64,000 nt of DNA, taken from the NCBI GenBank assembly GCA_933228895.1, contig OW121851.1, positions 109,575,271-109,639,270 of the forward strand, given 5' to 3'. How positions within the stretch are numbered: the first letter of the stretch is position 1; every line of letters starts with the position of its first letter. This document shows positions 42,368-51,533 of the stretch, one piece after another. A program made the position numbers and the translations under genes. The notes beneath the pieces are model-generated. The model was not told the origin of the DNA, made no database searches, and saw only the letters and a list, made by a program, of their open reading frames with translations. Source of the DNA: Platycnemis pennipes. Its lineage: Eukaryota > Arthropoda > Insecta > Odonata > Platycnemididae.

Positions 42368-42853
42368 CGAGGTGTGATAAAAAAATAACGGGAATAACTT
42401 CTCGCTGTTTTCTTTGATTTCAATGGGGTAGTTCTTCATGAGTTCCTGACATATGGTCGTACCGTTAATGAGAAATACTGCCTAGAAGTTATGCGCCGTT
42501 TGTGTGAAGCAATCCGACGGAAACGCCCAGAATAGTGGCCAAACAACTTGTAGACATTGCACGACCTTAAGCGCTCCGCAATAATGCTCCCGCTCACACC
42601 TCACTGCTTGTTCATGATTTTTTGGCAAAACAACAAACGGTTATTTTATCTCATCCACCGTATTCACCTATATGAGCTGAGCTCTATACTGAAAAGTGAG
42701 TTGCAGAAGTGATTCCAAGGTTGGAAAAAACACAGTCACAAGTGTATCATATCTGAGGAGGATTACTTTGAAGGTGACAAAATTGATGCTGATTAGTAGA
42801 TAAATATTCTTTAAGGAAAACGAAAATTCCCGTTATTTTTTTATCACACCACG
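42368..42853 (+). mobile_element. Internally deleted mariner element, 486 bp
   Basis: Inverted ends CGAGGTGTGATAAAAAAATA / ..TTTTATCACACCACG, with TA on the right (42854-42855) and a mutated TG on the left. The plus strand encodes a broken mariner transposase: FFDFNGVVLHEFLTYGRTVN, EKYCLEVMRRLCEAIRRKRP, and a C-terminal scrap near 42770. A central part including the third catalytic aspartate region is deleted and stops are present. It belongs to a different mariner subfamily from those at 17.6 and 27.6 kb. Confidence 0.9.
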
Positions 42854-42899
42854 TATACATTGGCTTGGTATACGCTTTAACCCTTCATAGGGCAGACGT

Positions 42900-42975
42900 T
42901 TCTGGAGCTTTTTAATTACTCGGGTCACTACACGCTCAGTGCTTGACTGAGCTACCACATTTCCGAGAACAAGTG
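42900..42975 (-). repeat. Possible tRNA-derived SINE head
   Basis: The minus strand reads GTGGTAGCTCAGTCAAGCAC (A-box-like) followed by GACCCGAGTAATT. The B-box is poor, so this is tentative. Confidence 0.3.
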
Positions 42976-43839
42976 ACTCGAATGATTAGAAGTTGAACCT
43001 GACATCTATCGATCATCAAGGCAACACATTTAAACGAATGCTGAGGAAAGGTCATGCAAAAATCATAGAGACCGCCAGGATTGAGGTGGTCGCTCAGGTG
43101 ACCACCAACCTATTAACCGACTGAAAAAACATCTGGAGAGTACTTAATAAAAAAAGCTAAATCGTAATTGTTAATTGAAACGTATCTTTGTATTGTCGAC
43201 GAATTTTATTCTCTGTAGGAAAGCGATATGGGTAAATAAGAGGCTTAGTGATGTTCTTGAGTTGTATAAGGCTGTGCGGGTGGAGGGAGATTATCTTCAA
43301 CTTAGTTTGTAAGGAAGGGAGGTTGTAAACATTTGAATGTGGTAATAATGGTGGATGATAAGAAGCTTTGAGAAGGAGGGATTGAGGGAAGTACCTATGC
43401 TTGGTAGGAGCAACATAAGGAGAAAAATACTTTCTGGTTGGCATGAAGGTTAGTGAAGAATATGGTTTGAAAGAATCGAAGAGAGGGATTATTGAAATAC
43501 AGATGTCAAAACTGGCGGTGTCATACTGATCATGATTGATGGTGGACACGAACCCTTTGATAATCATTTATTTATCTTCTTTGAATTAAATTGTTTACAT
43601 TTGCTCCCTTCAGTGGATGAACGTAAATATTTACAATAGTGGACTTAGTAGGTTATATTTCAATAGAGGCAATTGGTGCGTTTATGAGATTCGTGCTTTA
43701 ATTGTCGTCGGTCGATGGAGAAGGTTTCAAGTCGAGGAAGCGTATAAATGTATGTATTTGCATACAGGGGTCTTCGGCCCCATCGATTGCTTGATCTTGG
43801 CTTCCTTCCATTCCGAGTAAAGGAGCGTAGTTCCATGGA

Positions 43840-44104
43840 ATCCGGCCACTAGTTGAATCTCGGGGTATTGTGAGGAATGGCTCGCTCTCAGCGGACAAGC
43901 GCCGTGGCTGGCGCTTCGCCGGCGTCCGGGACGTCCGAGAGAAATGACTGCGTTTGCGGGATCGAGCAAAGGCGGCTCCGACGGTACGCGGATCCCTGCG
44001 ATGTCCCTCAAAAATGGTGCACATTGCCATGGGGTAAGGCGAGGAGGATGATCGGCATCAAAGCACGGTATTGCAGCCAGTTCTTGACTGTTCTTCAATA
44101 ACAT
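43840..44104. other. CpG-rich patch with open frames on both strands
   Basis: About 250 bp with many CG dinucleotides (CAGCGGACAAGCGCCG, GGCGCTTCGCCGGCGTCCGG) in an AT-rich setting. Two overlapping minus-strand ATG frames (from 44104 and 44030) and one plus-strand frame cross it, with no recognised domain. It could be a coding exon, a small CpG island or a fragment of an unknown GC-rich repeat. Confidence 0.35.
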
Positions 44105-45690
44105 TAGAGATTCGGTGACTTCTTTTGTCTCTCTTTTGGGTATGAAAATGCGATAGGGATAGTATTTTCTAGGAGTAATACGTTTTCAGATTTTTGAACT
44201 TTATAATTAATTCGATTGCGTTTTCGTGCAAAATTAATGTAAAATTGGCATTTCTCTTAAGTTCGTCTTGTTTACATAAAATAAAGTGTTTTAATTATGC
44301 CGGGGATGTATTTGATAGCTCAATTTTACTACTGGTTTCCAATTATTACTACTTTGCATTCTATTTGTCATCATTTATGGAGGTGGAGGTAACATTGATT
44401 TTGTTAGTTTCTTTTTAAAGAGATATAATAATGGAGTGTTGTATGTGGAAGAACAAATGCTGAAGTTTCTTCTCATTCGGCGTGGAATTACAAATTATCG
44501 AATCATCCCTTTCCCATAGCTTCCTATTTGAGAGAGGATTTCATTTGCCAGACTTATTTTATATTGGACAACTGACAACGACTTTGGAGTACCTACTTGC
44601 GTTACCTACCTTTTGCTACCTATTTATCAACAATAATTTATTTATGCCTCACAGACTGTATCACATCATATATTGTATGATTATGAACGTATATGTTCCA
44701 GTACAGTCAATAGAAGGCAGGCGGTTCGGAAAAACGCAAGTTTCCAGGATAGAATCCAATGAAATGTATAGATGCATTCATTTTTCAGGCCTATTTACGG
44801 ATTCTCAAGTGAAATCTATGTTGTACGGATCTGGCAACACAAAGGTGTTATTCCAATCCCACCTCGCATATCTTGTCGGGTGACTTCGTAGCGTGGTTAA
44901 TGTGGCCCTTTTTACTGCAGGTACAGTACCTTTCAAGGCCATCTCCAAACCAGACTAAGAACCTTTGGTCATGTTGGGTTGAATGACATTCGTAACGGTG
45001 TGGTTTTTGGGGCAGGCCAAGGAGATTTCTGACAGATGTTTGGTCAACGGTCATGGCTCTCGCTTGGCCGTTGCTCATTTAGTCGACCACTATTTTGCTC
45101 AAATATGGAAGAACTGAATTCACTCGGTAGACTCAGATGTATATCAATATGTAAAAAGCAATACTCGGTCCATTCTTTTGTTAGACCTTCTTTATTCTGC
45201 GCATTTTGGTTTTAAACTTATCTTGGCAAAATTTAGACTCAATAATATTACAAGAAAATAACCTGTTTCTGCCATTAAATCTGAATTTAAAAGGTAAATT
45301 AACGTCGATTTTGGTACTAACAATAGTTTCCTTTTTCTCAATGATTGATAATTTGCTTTACATAATTCTCTTTCTCTAGTATAGATAGTCATTCTATAGT
45401 TTAGGTCGCAACACAGTGCGAGTGAGGTAATCTATCTAATATCTGATATCTAATATCTGTGCGAGTGAGGTAATCTAATATCTGTAGCACAGGAGTAATA
45501 ATTATAATTGTGGTGATTTAGACCTAAGATGTTTCATTTGGTGACGCTATATCGTATCATGTAAGTTAAACTAAATTATAAGAACCAATATGTCATCCTT
45601 GTCCATCATATTGCAGTATACATGTAGTTGGATGTATGTCTATTTTAGTTGATGAAGAATCGTCAAATTTGTTGCGCAACTGTTTATGTA
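44105..45690. other. Unassigned AT-rich sequence
   Basis: A minus-strand frame at 45078-44848 has several Cys/His residues (ECHSTQHDQ.., YCTCSKKGHINH) but matches no zinc-finger spacing I know. A 35-bp duplication (GTGCGAGTGAGGTAATCT) occurs at about 45416-45486. Nothing else was seen. Confidence 0.35.
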
Positions 45691-45692
45691 CA

Positions 45693-45735
45693 CCATTCAG
45701 CAATTATGTACTTAAGGTTCATAATTGCTGAATGG
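45693..45735. repeat. Short perfect hairpin
   Basis: CCATTCAGCAATTATG pairs with CATAATTGCTGAATGG around an 11-base spacer. Isolated; no terminator or RNA gene context. Confidence 0.6.
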
Positions 45736-46689
45736 CGTGGCTACTACTGAAAAGGTATGAGTGGTGTCATAAGAATATAATATGAATGGGATGATTAAAT
45801 CTATAAATGATTTTATTTACTTAATAAGCTTTGTCTTTTCCGATCAAAATGTTAGCCGACACAATATTCGGCGTCTTGGCGCAGGGAAAGGTCCTGGCTC
45901 TTCTATCCTGGGGATGTGAATTTCTCACGCATGAGGCCTAGTGACCATGTATCATTATACTATGTAGTCTTTAGAATTTCGTCTAGAGTTTCTTCAGTCA
46001 TGTACCAAGCAAAGCTATAAGATGATCTATAAGTGTGAAAAATAATGAAGATTGTATAACAAGCGAATGCATTCTATTTTCCCACTGAAATAAGTTTTCC
46101 TAGAAATTGTTCAATTTCCCTAACAATCCATGATATTAAAGTTTGAGCTATTGCATGTTGCTGTGAGTGACTGACTATAGGAAACGTCACAAGAATTTGT
46201 ATCTGTTTGTTTCTGAAGGTGTGCTTAAAATATATAAATAATTTCCTTCCCGGGGCTTTCATAATGGGAATAATTCCCTGAAATCAGGAGTTTAATTTCT
46301 GTTTTCTGAAATATTTCGGCGGGTATGCTACAAAGACAAATCTCTCGATGTGGAACGTGTGGTTGGAAAAATATTATCAGTTAATAAACGATATTCGCCC
46401 ATTAAAATTAGAACATGATCTAATTCCGACTCGTTTTACTTATTAGATAAATAAGGGTGATCTTGTAATTGTCTTAAGTGAAAATATCCGGAGACAGAAA
46501 TATCTCATTACTTATTGTCGGTTAATTATATAATTATTGTCGGTTACTGAAGAAACTAAGGTGTAAGTCAAAGTGTGACTATCGCGACAGTTACACTTCG
46601 GAGAGAGTTATTCAGGTCATACAAATATAAAGTTGAGTTTGTAAAACGTTGATGGTGATTTTCTAAATGGGTATATATCGTCGGTTGTG

Positions 46690-46870
46690 GTTGCGCCCGG
46701 CTGAACTGAGGACGAGCGGTAGCAGTGCATTTCATAAAACCCGGCTAGGTAAGTAACCTGTGGGATCCACGCCTGCGCCCATACTCGGGATCGAACGATA
46801 TTTGGAGCCATTGTGGTTCTCGTCCACTCTCGGGAAATATTTTCTATCGTCTAAAGATTATTTTGTAGCA
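46690..46870 (-). repeat. Possible tRNA-derived SINE
   Basis: The minus strand has AGTGGACGAGAACCACAATG and, 15-20 nt on, ATCGTTCGATCCCGAG, a good B-box. The A-box is not certain. Confidence 0.4.
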
Positions 46871-47520
46871 GCACTCTCTACTTTTTTATCGTTTAGGTGT
46901 TGTTCTACCCCAAATGTGTTGTATGGCCTTCGTCTACTTATCAGTATGTTCAAATGCAGCTTATGACTGATTAGAACTGGAATGGAACCTCGTCGTTCAA
47001 TTCAGGCGTAATACAATTAAAAGAGGGGTAACTTTGAATTAAATTGAATATTTTAGTAGTGAAGTTAACCGTAATCCTGAACGTGTGTTTCTCCCACATC
47101 TTAGAATTGGATGCATAGAGGAGTGATTGCAACTAATTTTCGATTCGATCCCCTAAGATTTGTAGATTGAACTCAAAACCTCCGCAGTAAAGTCACTAGG
47201 AGTGATAGCTCCCGGTAAATACTCATGGGGAGAAATTTTTCTTTCACCTATAAAATGGGTGATTAGTGTTTGACCACTCCCAAAAGCAACATCTTCGCTC
47301 TTAGATTTCCTTTCCGTGGCAACTGCTATCCTCTCTAACTTTAATAAAAAGGAAGGAGAATTATTTTGGGTTTTTTGAGTTTATTCAAGTTTTCCGTCAC
47401 AAGGACTTAGAGAAGAATATCGCAGTCATTCAATGCCATTAATTTGTATGCATTTAGAAATATTGAAAATACCTATTTACTATATTTTTTCGGTTGGTCA
47501 GGAAAGAATAATTAGTTATC

Positions 47521-48455
47521 TTAAATCTGGAGTATACTTCTTTATGGCAGTGAGGCATAGACAGCAGCAGATACGTCAAGTCTGTAGCGTTCTAAATGTT
47601 ATATGTACTACAGAAGAATAGGGAAGATAAAATGGATCGCATGAGTGACTAAGAAATAAGGCTGAGAAAAGTGGGAGAAAAGAGATGTCTCACAAGAGTT
47701 TTGGAAAGAAGACGGGATAGTCTACTCCACCATATATTGAGACATGGTGGCCTGGTGAAGACAATTGTCGAGGGACAATGGGGTCATATACGTTTACCAT
47801 ATTTTTTTATTGCCGAATCTGATAGAGGTTGTAAAATAAAAAAAACCGTATTTATCCGTTTTTTGATCCGTCAATTATTACTCGAGTTATAAGCGGCGAA
47901 AAACTGATTTTTTTTAACCCTTTCGGAAAAGTGGGCGTGGTGCAACCTCTGACGTATATCGACATCGTCCAATCACAACTGGGTTCGCGAAGCTACTTCG
48001 CCTTATAGCAATGGGGGGGGGGGGGCACACACAGCTAACTCTGCCAATAGGAGCAGTTGCGACAGCATCTGTGCGAGCAGACCTTCAGAGAATCCCCCTC
48101 CACTCCCTCCCCTTCCCATAAGAGCAGTTAAGGACGGGAGGAAAATGACGTTAATGATATCAAATTTTAATTTTTGATTAATGAGCGAATGGTTGTGGTT
48201 AGAAGATTATTTTTTTCACTAAATTTCTTTTTTCGTTTCCATCTAACAATTTCGTGCACAAAATTGCGATTTCGGTTCCGAGTAAACGCCCCCATTGAAC
48301 GGGAGGATTGGTAAAGGAAGGCCTCGCATGAGATGTATAGTGCAAGTAGTTAAGGATGCAAATTAGAATAAATATGCGTGTATGAAGTGTTCAGCCGGTA
48401 GGAGAATTCAGTGGAGAGGTGCGTCAAACCATTATTAGGATTGTCAACTAAAAAT
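47521..48455 (+). pseudogene. LINE 3' remnant, same family as 2088-4112, split by a repeat
   Basis: ATCTGGAGTATACTTCTTTA matches the LINE at about 3700. CCATATATTGAGACATGGTG and GAAGACAATTGTCGAGGGAC match 3898-3940. After the inserted repeat (47781-48293) it resumes with GGAGGATTGGTAAAGGAAGG and CATGAGATGTATAG (LINE 3955-3990). The end is near GGATTGTCAAC. Many indels; inactive. Confidence 0.85.
47781..48293. repeat. Dispersed ~0.5-kb repeat, copy B, inserted in the LINE remnant
   Basis: The same sequence as 35417-35946 apart from scattered substitutions, a longer G-run near 48013 and a ~30-bp gap. Ends CAATGGGGTCATATACGTTTA and GTAAACGCCCCCATTG are inverted. LINE homology stops and restarts exactly at its borders, which fixes the element length. 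Confidence 0.88.
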
Positions 48456-49940
48456 AATGTAGTTTGTTAAATACCGGGCTACTTTCCAATGTCCTTCTCG
48501 GTTTATTGTTTTTTTGCCGCATTTAAACTATTTTTTCTATCAAAATGTCACATTCATTTGATGAGAGTAGTATTGTTTTCTAGTGTGTGGCACTATTTGT
48601 CAAAGCATCTGGTAGGTCATCGAGCAAGGTCGCTTTTTGAAACTGTCTTATTGCTTTTGGCACTCAGCCACGCATGGATACCATCTACGCTCGCATTTTC
48701 CCCTGAATCTTTCTATACTTACATTATTTTTTTTAGTTATTTTATAAATCGGAGGAGAAAAAGGTGCGTGCTTTATTTTTCATTCATGAAATCTTTCCCG
48801 TTCCAAAACTTTTTCTTCGGAAGAATAAAGCCTGGTTTTATCCTTTGTGAATTCCTAGTATTCCTTCTCTAACATAGTCCAAAGCAGTCGTGTATAGCTT
48901 TCACGCAATGCTCCCCTTGATATTGTGTAAATATTGATTTAAATATATTATACGGTAGCTATCGTCATTGTAAAACATTATAAAGTTGATGACGTAATCA
49001 TTTAACTAGTTCATGTTAACTGTAGTCTGTATACAATTTTTAGTCTGCATTATACAAATGTTAATCGATGTCACTTATATCTCAAAATTTACTCCAATTC
49101 TCGGTTATTTTGTCTGTATTATTTTATGAATCGATTCGCGGCCGAATTCCTCACATCAATGATATCGTCTGTATCGACTCCTAAATATCCTCTTTATCAT
49201 CCGCTAATGGTCGGATAATTCGTCTAATCATCGGAAATATCGTATTTTCTTCATGGCTATAATTAACGGTAGCATTTATATATATCAAGAACGTGTTCTG
49301 CATAGTTTTTTTATTTTTGTTAATAAGTATCGACTGCATTGTTATAGCGATTTATGTTATCAATTTGACTTATTGACGATGGAGGCTTTTAGTTTATTGC
49401 ACTATTCCAAGTCCGTATGGATGAATTGAAAAATAATTATTTAAAGTTGATGCATGATACATATGTCTAGACGCAGTTTACAATTACGACCCAATTTTTC
49501 TTCTTATTATGTAAATATGTCCCTCTCTCTCATTATTTCCTTCCTCCCTCGTGAGTCTAATGCCCTGTCGTCCGAACTAATGCCGGAATGATATCCATCC
49601 CCTCTCGAGTCCAGGGTGTGGCAACGACCAGGAAAGAATTCGAATGCCCCCAATCTCCTGCCCTTCTTCCACCAGTTCTTCTTAACGGCCCCCTTTTCAC
49701 ACCATTTTCACCCCTTTTGGAAGGGCTGCGGTTGTCAGCGCAATTCGGGATTGCCCGAGATCGTTTCACTGCTCTGGTATTCCCTTATCCTTCCCTCTCT
49801 ACCTCTCCGTTTGGCGCTTCTCCGCCTACTCCACTCTTGCGGCCTACGTCCGTCACGTCAAGGCCAGCTCATACAATTACCGTTTAGCTGTTTCACCCAG
49901 GAATCAGGGTATTACTCAAGAAATTCTACTAGTCATGGAG
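48456..49940. other. Unassigned sequence
   Basis: AT-rich with a short GC-richer stretch at 49560-49870. A 127-codon Phe-rich frame at 48489-48872 looks like an AT-composition artefact. No gene recognised. Confidence 0.4.
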
Positions 49941-49944
49941 CAGC

Positions 49945-50051
49945 TAAATTTACCGTGAGAAAAAAATCATTCACGTTGACCAGGATCCGGAACCCCCTGA
50001 ATTTCCGGCCAGATGTTTTAATCAATAAGACTGCCCAAGTGTCCTTATTAC
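49945..50051 (-). repeat. tRNA-derived SINE, copy 1
   Basis: Reading the minus strand: AAGGACACTTGGGCAG.., ATTGATTAAAACATCTGGCC, GGAAATTCAGGGGGTTCCGG, ATCCTGGTCAACGTGAATGA then T-rich. It aligns along its length with the plus-strand copy at 50195-50290. The tRNA-like B-box is degenerate here. Its 5' end is cut by the hammerhead-bearing insertion. Confidence 0.65.
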
Positions 50052-50143
50052 TTATTGAATGAGAAGCAGTAACTTTGTAATTCCACATGTATTTATTGGA
50101 AACGACCTAGATTTCGACGTAGCACGTCATCATCAGGTACAGG
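50052..50143 (-). mobile_element. 92-bp Penelope-like insertion with 13-bp target duplication
   Basis: GTGTCCTTATTAC occurs at 50039-50051 and 50144-50156, flanking a 92-bp insert. Read on the minus strand, the insert begins CTGTACCTGATGATGACG and continues with a stem-loop, GAAATCTAGGTC, then GTTTCCAATAAATACATGTG. The long duplication and terminal ribozyme-like motif resemble short Penelope-like retroelement insertions. Confidence 0.65.
50104..50137 (-). ncRNA. Hammerhead-ribozyme-like core
   Basis: Minus-strand order: CTGATGA, an unpaired T, stem II GACGT-GCT-ACGTC (5 bp, perfect), GAAA, short helix III (ATC-TA-GGT), then C as the predicted cleavage position. All three invariant blocks are intact, the best of the set in this window. 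Stem I is weak: only the C-G pair next to the core is clear. Self-cleavage is therefore unproven. Confidence 0.5.
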
Positions 50144-50194
50144 GTGTCCTTATTACATTTCTTATCTTATTATTTTCTTGTTTATTCAATATGG

Positions 50195-50290
50195 ACGCCT
50201 TGGTAACTTAACTGATTAAAGCACCTTGCCGGAAATATTAGGGTCTAAATCGAGTCCCGGGCAAGGAAAATGATTTTTTCTCTGTAGAAA
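50195..50290 (+). repeat. tRNA-derived SINE, copy 2
   Basis: GGACGCCTTGGTAACTTAAC (A-box region), GATTAAAGCACCTTGCCGGA, and AAATCGAGTCCCGGGCAAGG (B-box) followed by AAAATGATTTTTT. It is homologous to the inverted copy at 49945-50051. Confidence 0.7.
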
Positions 50291-50514
50291 TTCCGCATTA
50301 CGCATATCAGCGGGTAACTTCGTTAAGAGATTTTGCTTCTATTTTACAATACTTCAGTCTTTAGTCTTAAAAGTGATATTTTAAAATGAGTAACTCAAAA
50401 TCTAAGATTTCTGTGAAATTGACCCATTTATTATTTAATGTATAGTTTAGCGACGGTGATCCGTGCTTTGTCTCCTTCATATTTTTTAACATTAATTTAT
50501 CCTGAGAGATCTCC

Positions 50515-50705
50515 CTATGGCTAGAGCCTTTGTGCGTTCATAGTAATGGGGGTAGAAGTTTGAACGCTAATGGCAGATCTCGTGTTCGAATCCCGGGAGA
50601 TGCCTCCAATGACACGTCCCTTTAAACCTACTCTGTTTGAGCGTCTGGATACTAAATATGTGTAGAAAACCACAAGCGATACAGGAAAGGAAAGGAAACA
50701 GATCG
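50515..50705 (+). repeat. tRNA-derived SINE, second type
   Basis: TATGGCTAGAGCCTTTGTGC (A-box-like) and CGTGTTCGAATCCCGGGAG (a near-consensus B-box) lie 55-60 bp apart, the spacing of a tRNA with an expanded loop. The tail is not delimited. It differs from the copies at 50.0-50.3 kb. Confidence 0.6.
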
Positions 50706-51319
50706 CGCAACCCTGTGGCGTCAATTTCACCGTCTTTCGACTTTAGATTTGGAGAATGCTAGCCTCAATTGTGCACCTAGCCTCAATAAAGTGTACGTAG
50801 ATAAAAAGATTACGAGGATAGATTTGCAGAATTTTGAAATTGTAAAACGATGGTGTTCACTTTACATTACCTTTTAAAAGAGCACGCCCACTTTTAAATG
50901 TTCACCTCACATTTTCATTGTATTCTGAGACTCTGCACAGACCTTTGCTTCATCTTTACCTTGACCATCCATTATTTTTAACTCCTTCCCCCTCCAAAAA
51001 TCCAGGTTTACCTTCTCCCTTCCATCCTAAGCCCTAGTGAGCCCTAACGTGAATCCCGTGCGCTTAACCCTCTTCACTCGCTTTCCCTCCCAATTCCTAC
51101 GCGCCAAACACCTAGTGGATACATACATAAGAAGGCACTCGGATTCTTTTTTTCTCTATACCCTCGGTAATGACGCAGAATTATTGAAAGCGGTTGGGTG
51201 TTAATAAAAACTGTGTAATATTACTGTCTTTCATCATCTTAATAAGCCTATTCCACCAAGTACAGCCCATATTAATTTATGTTGAAAAGGTTTTTGCCAA
51301 AGAAATGAAACAAGCTATT

Positions 51320-51521
51320 GATGAACTCTTCTCGGGCTCTACACCGGTTGAGTGAATGTAATGCTGCCGACGTTTAGGGTAGCGACTCGTTACCTACCCT
51401 CAAGGCAAGGATGGGTAACGAGTCGCTACCCGAAACGTCAGCAGCATTACATTCACTCACCCGGTGTAGAGCCCGAGAAGAGTTCATCAATGCAATTCGC
51501 CGGGAAAGCGTGAAATCTTAC
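51320..51521. mobile_element. Palindromic Penelope-like insertion with 12-bp target duplication
   Basis: GAAACAAGCTAT flanks the insert on both sides (51308-51319, 51522-51533). Inside, 51317-51396 and 51412-51491 are about 80-bp inverted arms (GATGAACTCTTCTCGGGCTC..). The arms meet at AAGGATGGGTAACGAGTCGC, TACCCGAAACGTC, i.e. the ..GATG-stem-CGAAAC layout of the other modules with a degraded CTGANGA box. A 30-bp unpaired tail (GGGAAAGCGTGAAATC) follows the right arm. Confidence 0.7.
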
Positions 51522-51533
51522 GAAACAAGCTAT

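Noticed and set aside
44848..45078. Cys/His-rich minus-strand ORF as a zinc finger
   Set aside because: Cysteine and histidine spacing fits no zinc-knuckle, C2H2 or transposase finger I know, and the frame is short.
48489..48872. 127-codon Phe/Leu/Ser-rich ORF
   Set aside because: T-rich composition produces such frames. No membrane-protein family is recognised and no flanking splice sites or promoter are seen.
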